This document shows, in pieces, positions 27,605 through 41,036 of a stretch of DNA of 64,000 bases (its first letter is position 1; each line of letters starts with the position of its first letter). The notes below the pieces were generated by a model. That model did no database searches. It worked only from the letters and a program-made list of their open reading frames with translations, and had not been told where the DNA came from. Source of the stretch: Epiperipatus broadwayi (lineage: Eukaryota; Onychophora; Udeonychophora; Euonychophora; Peripatidae). The stretch is taken from the NCBI GenBank assembly GCA_028023455.1, contig JAQFVV010006473.1:608702-672701 (forward strand), written 5' to 3'. Made by a program: the position numbers and the translations under genes.

Positions 27605-27815
27605 ATGTCCAAAATAGAATTTTGTTTCAAATTGAGTAAAGCTGCTACTAAAACTTTTGAAATAATTAAAGCTGTATATGACAATTAAGCATGAGTAATA
27701 AAGATATTTTCAAACATTTGTCATGATTTTATGATGGAAGAAAAAGCATTGAAAAAAAATTCATGACTAGGCACATCAAAAACAACTTAAAGAAAATGAG
27801 CAGAACATTATAAAA
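27605..27815 (+). pseudogene. Mariner-type transposase N-terminal fragment
   Basis: From an ATG at 27605 the frame reads EFCFKLSKAATKTFEIIKA. After a frameshift it continues AMSNKDIFKHLS, a stop, then FYDGRKSIEK. This matches the helix-turn-helix N-terminus of mariner-family transposases (the HTH_48 type also found in SETMAR), whose usual form is fCFKLGKtatEtheml, then amsrtqvfeWhkrF, then kdGResveDdpr. The conserved tryptophan is lost to a stop codon and the GRPST segment is gone. I could not read the catalytic domain downstream. A dead fragment. Confidence 0.55.
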
Positions 27816-29655
27816 ATTATTTGAAATGGTTATGTATGATGTTAGATTCTTTAAGAAAGTCACTAACAATCCCAAAACTATTGCCCATTGAAGAGGACAA
27901 ATGACCAAAAAAGATGTAAAAATGGGTCACTGAAAACAAACATGACTATGAATCTGTAATTCTTATTAAAGATGCTTTCAATGTAATTGATTAATCAAAT
28001 GCTGAAGTGCAAAATGGAGATTTTCAGAAGAAGAAAAGCCCCAAAAATTTCAAATACAAGTAAACTAATTCAAATAATTACTCACTGTTATTTTTTATTC
28101 AATAAACATTATTAATCACTACATTCCTAAAGATTATATGATATGTAGTAACTATTATTTGAGGAAAGGTTGAATTGTGTATGACCATTTTGCACAAGCA
28201 ATCTGAATACTGAGAGCAAGAATCTTGGTCATTGTTATATAATAACAAATTCCAAAATTGTGCATAATGTTTTTGACTTAAAAAACATTGTTGTATTTGA
28301 CCTTCCACTTATTTGCCTGATTTCAAAATTAGTGAATATATCATGGTTCAATTCAGGACATCCTTGCAACAAAAATATAAAGATCACATTTCATGTTATA
28401 ATAACTCATGATACAGACAGTCAAATTCCTTAATTTTTGTTGTAAATAATGAAGTATATGGCTATGTAACATATGCATTGATTAAGAGATCCATATTGCA
28501 AGCTATTGAAAACAGGGACAGTCATTTTTTCATTTGGACACACTGAATATATCAATACAGTATTTTCACTGGGTAAATGATAGGTTCTCACAATTAAAAT
28601 GGAAATAATAATACATTTGCAAGAGTTTAACAAGCAACAATAAAAAAATTTCAATATCTAAAGGACATTCTTTTTTTTTATTAAATTATTATTTTGTCTT
28701 CCTTATTTCCTGATTTTTTTTGTAATCAAAATAATTTAGTATGAATTCTTGTATTATAATTTTGAATAAAAATTTTAAAAGTAATATTTAGTCTCTGTTT
28801 ACATTTTAATATCCAAATGTTAATTGGAATTATTATTTGTAGACTAGATAATAAAGATTTTTAAAGTTTAAAATGGCTTTAACATTTCAACTCAGTTTGT
28901 TAATATCAAAATGTATTTGGGCAATATGTTGATCATGATTTACCAAGAAATTTTGGAGTGATTGCCTGAATTAGAAAGAAGTACTTGTAACCAATATTAT
29001 TTTACACAAAATTAGATAGCTACACACAAAATAATTACATTTATCATATGTAAAAAGATATTAGAGGTGAGAAATGGGTTTTCACAATTGAGGTGGCAAT
29101 GCATAATTGAGCATTTGCCAGTGAATGGTCAGATTATAATAGTGCCTTTATTAAAAATTCATGGTAAAGTGAATGTCAGTTACAAATTAGCTCAAAATAT
29201 GTTTACCTGCACAATATAAAGTTGCAAGTGAGAGCATTGTATACATTCAAATACTTGTAAAGTCAATAACTATGCTTTTTATTGTGATCAGGACACAGAT
29301 TTGTCATGAAAAGGTAGTATTTTATATTATGTTAAAAAAGGGTTATATAAATAATTGTAAAAAAAAAAAAATATATAATTTTTGGGAAAAGCAGATTTTT
29401 CACAATGTTAAATGTAAAATGTGTGTTCATGCAAGTGTGGCATTATTAAAAAATATTGAAAGATACTGTAAATCCATGTATATAATATATAAGTGGTGGA
29501 TTGCAACACTTGTCATCCCTGACAAAGATGATGCTTTCTTTCATTATCTTCATCATTATAGTATTGATAACTCTATAGCATTTCTATGAATATCATTATT
29601 ATTATCAGCACATCTAGATCCTAGTAATATTTTATTTAGATAAAGTTACACATTA
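27816..29655. other. Intergenic, nothing recognised
   Basis: AT-rich sequence. The + strand frame at 29272-29589 (105 residues) and the minus frames at 28099-28308 and 28430-28654 have no recognisable domains. Part of 27816-28060 could be the decayed remainder of the mariner-type transposase. Confidence 0.4.
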
Positions 29656-29659
29656 ACAT

Positions 29660-30600
29660 ACTTATAAATTTATTTAATGCACAGTGATTACGTAAATAAT
29701 ATTTACTAAGGCAATAAACCATTAAGCATGTGTGCTTGAAAATATGAAAATAGGGATCTCTACAGGGTCTTAACCACAAGCTTACTCTTTGGAAAAAAGA
29801 GGGGAACCTTCTTTACTTCAACCTACTTTTTATATAAATCGGTAAAGCTGAAGCAGTTAGAACTGAGAGCGTGAAGATATTCAATAAGTCACTGATTAAG
29901 TACTCATGAAATCTTTCAATTTACAATGAGTCAATGGAATGATCTTACAGTTAAAAATCTATTATGAAAATTTAAAGCTGTAATTATAAATTTATTTAAT
30001 GCACATAGTACTAATGGGTAATAGGAATTGTGGACTTAATCAGTAAAGTATTAAATAGGTTCATGCTCTCAGTTCTAACCACTTCAGCTTCACCTATTTA
30101 TATAGAAAGTATATTGAAGTAAAGAAGGTTCCCCTCTTTTTTCCAAAGAGTAAGCTTGTAGTTAAGATTTGTAGAGGTCCCTACTTTTGTATTTTCAAGC
30201 ACACATGCTTAAAGGTTTATTGCCTTAGTAAATATTACTTATGTAATCAATGTGTGTTAAATACATTTATAATTACAACTTTAAATTATCGTAATAGATT
30301 TCTAATTATAAGATCTTTCCATTGACTTATTGTAAATCAAAAGATTTTGCGAGTACTAATGGGTAATAGAAATTGTGGACTTAATAAGTAAAGTATTGAA
30401 TAGTTTCACACTCTCAGTTCTAACTGCTTTAGCTTCAACTATTTATATAGAAAGTAGGTTGAAGTAAAGAAGGTTCTCCTCTTTTCTTCCAAAAAGTAAG
30501 CTTGTGGTTAAGACCTGTAGAGGTCCCTATCTTCGTATTTTCAAGTGCACATGCTTAAAGGTTTATTGCCTTAGTAAATATTATTAACGTACTGTATATT
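29660..30600. repeat. Compound inverted and direct repeat array (three copies of one unit)
   Basis: One ~240-bp unit occurs three times. It lies inverted at about 29697-29910 and direct at 30007-30245 and 30352-30585. Shared blocks include AGTACTAATGGGTAATA, CTCTCAGTTCTAAC, AAGTAAAGAAGGTTC, GTAAGCTTGT and TTATTGCCTTAGTAAATATTA. The ~100-bp spacers between units are themselves inverted copies (29911-30006 against 30246-30351, for example CAATTTACAATGAGTCAATGG against its complement). So 29690-30006 is the reverse complement of 30246-30600, with the middle unit as a loop. The first unit lacks about 20 bp. Probably two overlapping insertions of a palindromic element. Confidence 0.8.
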
Positions 30601-33600
30601 TTTTAAATATATGTATCAATTTTATATTCATTTTCATAATGAAATAAAAATATTCATTTCATAGGTAATCATAATGATTTGCAGAAATTAGATACTATGA
30701 ATAAGGGATAATATGTTTGAACATTATTAGAAAGAGAGAGATTGTCATTAATATAACTTAGGTTAGACTTAAGTTTAGATATTGCTTATCTAAATATCAC
30801 ACACATTGAATTATTTGTGTATGCATGCTTAAATGTGTGTAAAAGTTTAACATTTTAAAATATTAATTTAATTGATAAAGAAAGTTTAAATTTATTTCTT
30901 TTTAAATCATTCTTATAAATAATTTTATTTTAAAAATTAAAGGTTTCTTTGCAATTTTAAGCTCTAAAAATTATTCATTATAAATTTGTTTTAATTAAAT
31001 GTTTTTCAAAATTAAGATTAATTAATTAGCTAGTTTTAAGAATATTTGGTATTTGGAGGTGAGAATCAATGTAAACTTGATTTTTATTTACATATAAGAT
31101 AACGAAAATAAAAAGATATGTAAAGCCCAATTATTATATTTTAAAAATTAGTTATCTCTTGAAACAAAATAAAGAAAAACACTTTTGTTCAAACATTCAC
31201 ACTGCTATTTATTTTTTGCATTAGTGCGCCCCTGTGACAAGGAAGACCAAATTTATTAAGTTATTTTTTCTAGATTTCATCTGTAGAAGAGTTAGCTATT
31301 GAAAAAGAATAGATATTCAAGTTATGAAAAAGGACTGAAAGTTTTATAGAGTAAAGAAAATGTTGATAATAAAATAAAATCATAAATAAATAAGTAAAAA
31401 CTTCTAGTTTTTTTTTAAAATGTCTGCTTCAGCTCTACAGTGGTATTTTAATAACTGCCTTCCATGCTTAACTATGATTAACTATCCTCCAATAATTAAT
31501 TAAAAGGATTCATCAAAGTTCAAAAATTAATAATAATGTAGTTTTTATATGGTAAATTCTACAAAAATTATTGTTCAAAGATTATCTGTAAAATTTAGTC
31601 ATAACCAGGAACTGCATAGAAAATTTAAAAAGTCTGACATAACTGGAAAAATCTGTAAGTTATTTATGTTTTTATAGACCTGTATTATAATTTTCATTAA
31701 AAAACAATACAGAAATTAGTTAAGGATTTATATATACATTAAAATTGTAATTTATTTTAAATCTATTAATATTAGGCTCAATTTATTAATTATTTTTTTG
31801 AAGATGACATTAGTAATCTTTCCATTTTAAATCAAAATTCCATGTTTGATCTTTAACATTATTTTTCTGGTATATGTATTATGTCAATGCAGAAAACAGA
31901 TTTTAATTTTAAAAACATCTGAAGTGGTCTGTACTTTTCAATACACAACAAGTCAAAATAATTTAATCCAGTCATCACATTTAGTTTCTTGTAAGTTAGT
32001 TTCAAGAGCATTTGCAAGATTATTTCAAAAATATTTCTGAAATATCAAAAATTGGATTTTTACAATTTTATGAAAGATTCATACTTATTCTCATACAATT
32101 ACTATATTTTATATGCATATATTTTGTTTTTAAAAATAAAAGTTAACAAATTCTAGCATAACAGTAAAAAAGAAAACCATGTATGATGACAATGTTTTGT
32201 GCGCAAATATGTTTTCAAACAAAATTAACATCTTTTAAAATATTCTAAAAAGTACAAAGACAATTTAATTTTGAAAGCAGAAATTTATAGAGTTATTAGT
32301 ACTTCACATTTATTTGTTTCTGTTTTCAAATTTTAGATAATGAAGGTTTTGTTGATTTCTGGAGTCATTTGGTTGGATACTTTTCTGCTCAACATTGAAT
32401 AATAAAAAAGTCATTTATTCTCATATGTGCCCTCTTTATTATTATATTTTCAATTATTGAAAAGTTTAGTATGATTTTTTAGAATGTTTTTCCATTTTTA
32501 AATTTATACTTTTAACAAATGAAGTCCAATTTATTCATTTTTAATGTAGAATAAAGGTTTAATATTAAAATAAAATGTTGAACATTGACAAAAGTTGATA
32601 ACAGAGTGAATAACAGAAAAAGTCAACATGTTAGAGGGTTACATTTTTTTTCATTATTTGTTATTGTTACACCTTATGGAAATTTTTGAAAATGGTCAAC
32701 CTTTCATCTCTGTATAAAATTGACTTTATTTATTAAATTTAATTTTAGAAATAAAAATTTCATACTGATAGAATAAATTGTAAATATGAACAAAGAACAT
32801 ATACATCATATAATTATTATACAAAAGTCATACATTTATATGTAAGCATATTCTCTCAAAAATACATGAAATTGGTTTTAAATTAAGTTTTTTTCTTTAA
32901 ATGCATTGTATATCTATATAAATCTATCAAACTCTACTTTAAAATCTAATATTTGTTTTATATTTAATACAATATTTGAAAGGATTTTAACATTGTAACA
33001 TATCTGTCAGATAATGACATTACACACATTGTATTTTTTGTTCATGTTGCAGTCAAATTTATTAACTTTTATTTTTAAAAATAAAACCATAAAATCAAAA
33101 TATATATGTACATCTTATTGTTTTAAAAAATTATCAATCTATTAGTGTATAAAAATAATCAGAAATATTTAATAAACAAACAAAAAATTATGTATTTTTG
33201 TTCTAAAAATTTTACATGAAAACAAGATTTCCAACAAACAGCACTTTTTGAGGTGTTTACTGTCATTCTAAATAGTTTGCCAACTATGCATAACATACTG
33301 CAGAAATTGCATTAAAATACAACAGTAATATCAGTTATGATAATGGTAAAACAATGATGTAAAGTAACAGAACTATATAATATTCTCTTGAAGTAAACAA
33401 AACATGTTTCTTAATGAATATGACAGTTATCAAGTAGTTCTTTTAGAAAGTAAAATAAAATAAAATAAATATGTATTCATTTTGCTTTGGGTCAAAAACA
33501 CATTTCTAAATGATAATGCAATAGCACTACACTATAAGTTAATTGCAGTTAAGAAAAAAAATCTGTCATAATAAAAAGATTTTGAAATGTATTACTAAAA

Positions 33601-35640
33601 ATTTAGATGAAGTAAGATATGTCAAATTTTATATGTCATCTTTATTAATCTCAAGAAAAAAATATGTATGGGTATTATTTAATATGAAAAATAATTAGCA
33701 GTGGATTCCAATATTTTTTAAAGAAATTAAAAGAGTTTGGATGAATGCACTTGCTGAATAATAATACAATAACTGACAAATAAATAAATTATATTTTAAA
33801 TTTTCACATTGAAAAATAATTAAATAGATCTCTTAATTATTAAAACAAAATTGATTACTCTTATTGTATAAATAATATATGTATTAATATAAATGTATGT
33901 TATAAAAATTTGATTTATTAGGTACAGTATTTTGAAAATAAATAATTTGGTAAAAAGATAAAATTAAATTAATAATTTAAAAAAGTTATATAAATATTTA
34001 AAATATGAAATTTCTTAGAATCCTGATTTATTTAATGAAATAGAATTACAAAGAAAAAAAAACATAGAATATGAAGAATTTAAGTATTGTCTGGTGAGGG
34101 AAAACTCCTTATTGATAATATTGTATATAGTTAAGGATAATTATAGTAGAATATTATAAAAATGATTTAAGTAGTTAAATACCTATGAATATAATATAGT
34201 CATTTATGTGTTAATGTTATCCAATGTATTTATTGTTAGCTGTGATTATCCTTATGAAATGAAAGAATATGCCATGAATGTATTTATATTTTTGCCATGG
34301 ACAGTTAATATAGCTCTGTGCCACAAAATATATTTAAGATAAGGAATTTATAATTATTGTAGTTTTTAAAAAATGATTTATTAATATTTTAGTATAAGCA
34401 GTTAACATAGCTGTGTTATTTGCACCATGAAATGCTGTTGAAATGTTATTTTATAGATCAGGTCTTAAGTCTTTAATTAAAATCATTTAAAATTTTCTTA
34501 TGTAATTTGATTGTATTTAATGAATATTACTTTTTACAGAAGTCAAAATAATTTTTGATATTAAAAATTTATGATATTTTGATGCAGTTTGCTTAGATAT
34601 CAGTAAATTTGAGATATGTCTCAGAGAATAACTAATATAAAGGAAATTATTAGCACTTCCAAATAAAGTTTACTATTTTAATTACCAAATAACAATAGCA
34701 ATGATTTTAAAATTAGATGAAAAGAATTATATGATTAATTACATGGCTTCCTTAAATATAACTGAATTATTTTATGAAGATTAAGACTTGTGAAATATTG
34801 GAATTAAACATTGTGTGAATATGATGATCTTTTGACTATGTTAAGAAATGACTTTTAATTTAAGAAAATGGGGAAAGTAAATATTTCTCCCCCTCTCCCC
34901 AATTATGATTCTTTGCAATGAGTAAAATAAAAAAGAATTGAATCATTGATGAACAGTATATTTTAAGTGCTAATATTTATAGATAGATTACAGTAATCCA
35001 AAAACTTGATTTAAGTTTTTGGATCAGACTAAAAAAAAAAAAAACATGAAATAGAAAATTGTAATTCTGTCAGTAAAATAAATATTTAAATTTAGATATA
35101 AGTGTAACTTAAAGGTACTTATTTATATTTGCTTGATTATGCCAAAATTTTACATTGACAAGTGGGAGAAATTCAAAGGCAGTACTGTAATAAAAGTTGT
35201 ATCAGTTTTATAAGCTGTGTTGTTTAATGCAGGATTGAGTGATAGATCTTAAAGGTCAAGATCCATGGATAATGGGTGCCACATTCAGTGCTTAAATTTT
35301 TTAAGAAATCCCAATCAATAAACGCTTCATTATTTATTTATTTAGATCATTTGTTTGCATTTTGTAAAAGAATGATTAAAATATTACAAAGTTATATTTA
35401 CATTATTAATAAATCTTATATTACTTTAAAAAACAATTAAGTAAAACATACATTTAAATCCATTACCTGTTAATATTTATTTGAAATTCTATATTATTAA
35501 GTAGTAAAAAATCCTAATAAAATTTTAAACTTTTTATGATTTTTCAAAAACTGATAAAATATAAAAATGATCTTTTCACAATTTTCTTTTGTATAACATT
35601 TTGTAGATAAACATTTAGTATAGAAATTCAAATATATTAG
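30601..35640. other. Intergenic, nothing recognised
   Basis: About 5 kb of very AT-rich sequence without a supportable gene or mobile element. The small + frame at 31846-32040 shows no family features. One perfect 12-bp hairpin lies at 34996-35024. Confidence 0.5.
34996..35024. repeat. Perfect 12-bp hairpin
   Basis: ATCCAAAAACTT and AAGTTTTTGGAT flank a 5-base loop. There is no U-rich context or neighbouring gene to make it a terminator; listed only as a structural feature. Confidence 0.6.
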
Positions 35641-35644
35641 TTCT

Positions 35645-36100
35645 GTAACTTAAAGAGCATTGAAAATAAATAACAAATAAACTGACACGATCTTTTAATA
35701 ATTCTACTATTTTTATATACAGAAAGTGAATTACAAGATCATATTTCTATATTGCATTAGAATTACATAATCTTGTACAAAAACGAAAGCTATCACTCTT
35801 TTTTCTTATGAAAATGAGCTTTCAATATAAAATTGCAAGTATTTTGATTTCAGCTGTTAAAATTGCAAATGAAAATATATTTATACATTTATAAATAAAT
35901 TAAAAGCATTGAGAATAAATAAAAAATAAACTAGCATTATCTTTTTTTAATAATTCTAGCTTTTTTTTTTATAGAGAAAGTGAATCTATGAGAACATAAT
36001 TTTATATTAGAATTCTGTAATCTTATACAAAAATGAAAGGTATCATTTTTTTTCTTTTGAAAATGAGATATAAAACTTCAAATGTTTTAAATTAAAACTT
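35645..36100 (+). repeat. Diverged tandem duplication, about 250-bp period
   Basis: The segments starting near 35652 and 35903 share the same order of blocks: AGCATTGA(A/G)AATAAATAA, AATAAACT, TTTAATAATTCTA, AGAAAGTGAAT, TTAGAATT, AATCTT(G/A)TACAAAAA(C/T)GAAAG, and GAAAATGAG. The copies differ by many substitutions and small indels, so this is an old duplication. No coding frame. Confidence 0.75.
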
Positions 36101-37390
36101 GTATAAAATGTGAGCTAAAGTTACTGTTTGTTCATATTGTGATGTATTAAGTATGTAATGTAATATTGTGCAGAAATTAAAACACATTTTGTTGGATGTT
36201 CATAAAAATTAATTTTTAATAGAAAATTTCACAATTTTTTACTATTAAAAATGCTATGTAGATAATTGAAATGTTCATACAATTTAAAAGTATTTTTATT
36301 AAAATTTTATTACATATATTAAAATTTAACTATCTGTTTTTATTTTAGTCATGACTGATGTAATAATTCATCAATTTAACATTGAAATTAACACAGTATT
36401 TTATTTTTCATTTGTTATCAAAAATACATTTTTAACATAGAGTTGTAATTTCTCCATAAAATATTTTGATGGAAAATTGAGTACACTGTCATCATATTTT
36501 CCTTCTTATAGTAACTTCTAAAAGAATATCACATTGACTTTAAAACTTATCATATTTTTGTTTTATTTTTTATATTAATAGAAATACATTTTTAATGACA
36601 GGGGAATGTTTTTGAGTTTCTATATCATGTGTACTTGAGAATAGATATCTATTTCATGTATTTCAATTTTATCTGAATTTTTAATATTTTGTCTTTTTCA
36701 GAAATGTACTCCCTACAGAATTTTTAGTTTATGTATATCTTTGTAACACATGTTGGCTGACCTAAACGTATTTCAGAAAACAAAGAGTTAAAATTCATCC
36801 ATCTTAGATTAGTGGCAGCACCCTTATATAAGTTAAAAGCTAACACATTTTTTCTACAACAGATATTATAAATTACTTTTCAATAGCCCAATGGTTTCTA
36901 GAAAGTCATAGAAGTATGCTTTAGAATAAATGCTTTTTTAAAATGAGACTAATGGAATATACATTATATATTTGATGTACTTATTATATAAAAAAAAACA
37001 GAATGTTATGTTATTTTTTTATAATCAGAAAAATGCTCATACAGATATTTAAGATTATAATTTCATTGTAAAACAGATGATTTTTCCTATAGCAAAAACT
37101 TTTTTTATTAGAGCAATTATCTTTGCAAATAAGTCCTATCAAGGGGAAGACATGTATTATAAGTAATGTATTCATAGCTAATGGTTACAATAAAATAATT
37201 ATAAATAAAGCCTTACCCCAGTCCCAGAACAATGGTATTAAAATAAAAAAATCAATTAACCTTAGAACTGTGTTATTTATATAAAAAATACTAATAGAAT
37301 CAAACGTATTCTGAAATGCTGCAATATTAAACTTTATATACTACTAATCAAAACTAATAAAAAAATTAGTAACTTTCTATTCAAACATAG
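36101..37390. other. Intergenic, nothing recognised
   Basis: AT-rich sequence with no gene or repeat boundary that I can support. Confidence 0.45.
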
Positions 37391-37394
37391 AACT

Positions 37395-37700
37395 TGATTG
37401 CTCTTTCTTAAGGCAAAACCAGCTTATAAAATTCCATGTAAATTTTGTAGAGATTCTTATTATCTATATATACTAAGAGAGATGAATATGCTAGTTCAGT
37501 AGAGCAGCCCTTAGCATCTTCAGAACTCTTCCATGTTAAAAATACCTATCACAATATAGATGTTTATAATACCAGAAATCCTATCCAGTTGTAAATTTTT
37601 TTAGAAAGACCATTGATATAATTAAAAGACCAAAGACTAAACTGTATCAACAAATGTGATGTTATATCTAAATTATGTACTCATTAAAAAATTTCTTGAA
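37395..37700 (+). pseudogene. Possible GIY-YIG endonuclease relic of a Penelope-like element
   Basis: The frame at about 37410-37470 reads KPAYKIPCKFCRDSYYLYIL, which resembles the start of the GIY-YIG domain of Penelope-like elements (usual form gvYkIPC..C...YIGeT.R.L). A later stretch near 37615-37690 (KRPKTKL, then LNYV in a shifted frame) resembles the end of the same domain. The catalytic arginine region is not convincing, stops are frequent, and no upstream reverse transcriptase was read. It could be chance similarity. Confidence 0.25.
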
Positions 37701-38088
37701 TTCCACTAATGAAAACAATTATTAATTTTATACCAGATTATTCATCTATTATCATCCCTCTCATAAATATTTTTTTATTGGATGAGTATCTAATCTTATA
37801 CTACATGTTGCTTACTCTACCATGCAATATTTTTTAAATAATATTTTTTATTCAGATGATAGATGTAGTTTAGATAAGACATCAGTACAATAATATGGTT
37901 ATATTTATAATTTTAAATTTGCACATATAAAATTTGTAACAATTGAAAATAATTTCAAAAGTAATTGAAATAACTTTTGAATTTTATAATTGCTATTATT
38001 AATATATACCATTAAAATGCAATAGTTTTATTTATTATTATTAAAGTTAATAATTTGTCTTTTTATATGGTATATATATATATATATA

Positions 38089-39335
38089 CAACCTTTACCT
38101 TGCTTAGCGATGGCAATTGGTCCTCCAAAACTCATCGTTAAGCAAGAATATCATATACAAAATACATATTTATAATGGGGGTCTATGGGAAAAAAATTGG
38201 TCGGTTCCAGTCGACGTAAAATATCCACATTGGTTTCCAAGTTCAAAGATTTTCTTGATTTTTTCATGGCAATGATGACTAAATACGGTATCTAAAAAGA
38301 AAAGTTTTATATCACTAGGAAAAAAAAATGCATATTTTCACTGTTTAAAAAGTACAGTACAGCAAAAAGAAAGAGAAAGTGAAACTAAATTTGAATTTAA
38401 GAGTTTTTATATTCTTTCACAGAAGTTTTTCATCATAATGAAAAAAAATCCATGCTCAAGTGCATTTTTTTAAAATTTGTATTACAGTACATATTACTGT
38501 ATATTTGTGTTTATTACTTATGTGAAATTATTCAAATTAAAAAAAATAATGTTTAACTATAAATTATTTAATTAACTTATTACTGTACTCCAGAGTAACA
38601 AAAGGCTTAATGCATATTGTAAATCATTCAACTTTAGAAAAAAAAAAGTCAACTTATTTTAAAAGAAAAAAAATCTAACTTTTCTAATTTTTTAAAACAT
38701 ATGCTAAGTTTATTTTTCTTACTGTATATTTTTAGTAATGTAATAGTGCCCCCCTCCCCGTTTGTGTAGAAAGATTATTTGCTAACACTTATTTTAAATG
38801 CAATATATATATATTTTAAATGTTTTTCTTTTGATTTAAAGTTTGTGATGATGGTATTTTAGTTGTACTGTTGTTGAATGTTTAGAAAAAATAAACTTTA
38901 TTTAAATAATCCAAGTACTGTACATTATATTTAAATAAAGTTTAATTTCTCTAATTCAACACTTATATGTATATAGTATTATAGATTCAGTAATATTATA
39001 TATATTTTAAGTTTATGCGTTCTATATTCAATACTGAATGCAGCACTAACATTGTGTTTTATGAATAAAATATTGTATGTGCTATACAGTTACGGCAAAG
39101 TCATTACCTGTATATGTATTACAGTAATGTACTTTTGCTTTTGGGTAAAATGAGTTTAAAACATCTATTCTCTGATGTCATCAGTGATGCAAAATTCAAG
39201 ATGGCTGCCAAATTTTTTCCCCTGATTGTTATAGTGAATAATCAATTGTAAATCGAAGTAGTGGGTATAAATTGATGATGATCATTATTGTGAAATATCA
39301 TTAAGTAGCCAACCACTAAGTGGGGTAAAGGTGTT
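38089..39335. mobile_element. Non-autonomous pogo/Tigger-like DNA transposon
   Basis: The left end CAACCTTTACCTTGCTTAGC (38089) is matched by the inverted right end CACTAAGTGGGGTAAAGGTG (39314-39333), with TA on both sides. Just inside the left end, CATCGTTAAGCAAG and AATGGGGGTCTATGGGAAAA resemble the internal organisation of Tigger/pogo elements, whose subterminal parts repeat the end motif. The 1.25-kb body has no readable transposase. At 38873-38962 there is a further internal inverted repeat (GTTGAAT...ATTCAAC around AATAAACTTTATTTAAAT). It is inserted at the edge of a short (TA)n tract. Confidence 0.7.
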
Positions 39336-41030
39336 TATATATTGTAATGGAATAAAAAAATAACACTTGGAAATTATCAATATAATCTGAATGAAGACAT
39401 AACCCAATCATTGGTTGCCATTTTGTTAATGAGACAATGATTAGAATGTGGGATGAGAATATAAAAAAACTTTAATTTGTCTCAGAATTAAGACATCATT
39501 GATAATAATATAAATTTAACTTAAAGATGGAGTGCCATTTTATAACAGCCTAAAATTGATGTGGCATTTTGTAACAATCATCACCTCTATATGAATATCA
39601 TTGACCTGTATTGGGTAGTTATTTTATAACAATAATAATGGATCTTCTACCTCACTATCTCTCTAAATTGGTTTTGTCAGCATTTGTCATAAAACCAAAA
39701 AAAATGTCCTATAGGTTTTTTATACAACCATCTATTACTGACACAAAATGAAAATAAAAGATAATGAAGAAATGCCCTTATGGTTTAAATATTATTTATA
39801 ACAGAACAAAACATGCATCAATATATAGTAACTCTATTATCTGTGTAAAATCATCTAGCTCAGTTATTGGTCACTCTATGCAATAACAATATTTCCAATA
39901 AATAATTATTTAGATTATCTACTACACTAAAATAAAATATTAATAACAATCTTTATTAAAACCTAATTTATTCAGTTAGCATTTAAAACAAAAAAAAAAA
40001 GCAAACAAGATCATTATCTCAGATATCACCAAATCTATTCACTATCCAAAAATAAACTATGATAAGCAGTGAAATTATATATCATTTTCCTAAACAATGA
40101 TATATGCCTAAGATATCTATTTAAAAGTATATTCTTATTTGTCTCCTTTTACTTTCTTTGCATTTCTTCATCAGAGCAATGTTAATTTCCTCTAAGATTG
40201 CTCTGATGAAGACTGCAGGACAATCAAAACTGTCAGGAAAATAAATCCTTAAAATTTTTTTTTTTGCATTAAAGTGTATACGATGACAGGAGTTAAAGCA
40301 ATATATATATATATATATGGATATCTATTTTATTTATAACTGAATGAAACCAACATCAAATCAATAAATAACTAAGTTCTGATATACTTTACTAATCTAA
40401 TATTACATATAGTAATGTAAATTTATGTTAAAATTTAATGATATCCCTGATATAAACAAACTAGCTTCTAAATGGTTACAATAACATTTTGAGCATGTTT
40501 TATAAATTTACAATGTCTCTAATGCTTACATAAAACAAAACCAGTACACAGTTTTATATAAAGTTTTATAAAATGTCAAATAATATTAACCTATCTATAC
40601 TCTACTTTATATCAATACACAATTATTAAGTTCCTATTGAAATGAAACACTCTACAATAACTCATTATCAATAAATCTATCTATTAGATAATCTTGCATT
40701 TTATAATATCCAATCATATTGTTATATCAAATATACAATAAGTTTCTATTGGAACTAATCCCATCCATCTATTTTAATTTTCCAGTCAATCAATTATTAA
40801 AATGGATTTTATAACAATTAAACTATATAAAATAACTATTATTGGCTTCTATTTTAAGTCAAAGATAAACATTGAGATTAGTAGTTAATAAGATTTAAGA
40901 TTTACCTCAAAGAAATTTAAAAATAATTAAGGCAGATCATTCTGATTAATGACAGAATGAAATCTATTAAGATTTTATTAACTGGATAAGATAAGTGAGC
41001 TCATAGTAATTAACCCTTGAACTAATGAAA
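39336..41030. other. Intergenic, diverged low-complexity sequence
   Basis: AT-rich sequence with recurring short blocks such as TTTATAACAAT and TCATTATCA, perhaps an eroded tandem array. No gene. It includes a short (TA)n tract at 40303-40318. Confidence 0.4.
40166..40211. repeat. Perfect 15-bp inverted repeat
   Basis: CTTCATCAGAGCAAT and ATTGCTCTGATGAAG flank a 16-base loop. Followed by GACTGCAGGACAATC. Isolated in otherwise featureless sequence; possibly the end of an unrecognised transposon. Confidence 0.7.
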
Positions 41031-41036
41031 TGGTAC

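Noticed and set aside
29272-29589. 105-residue + strand frame
   Set aside because: No motif or homology recognised; composition is as expected for AT-rich DNA.
40197-40235. CTGATGA motif after the 15-bp hairpin
   Set aside because: No GAAA follows at the required distance, so it is not a hammerhead core.
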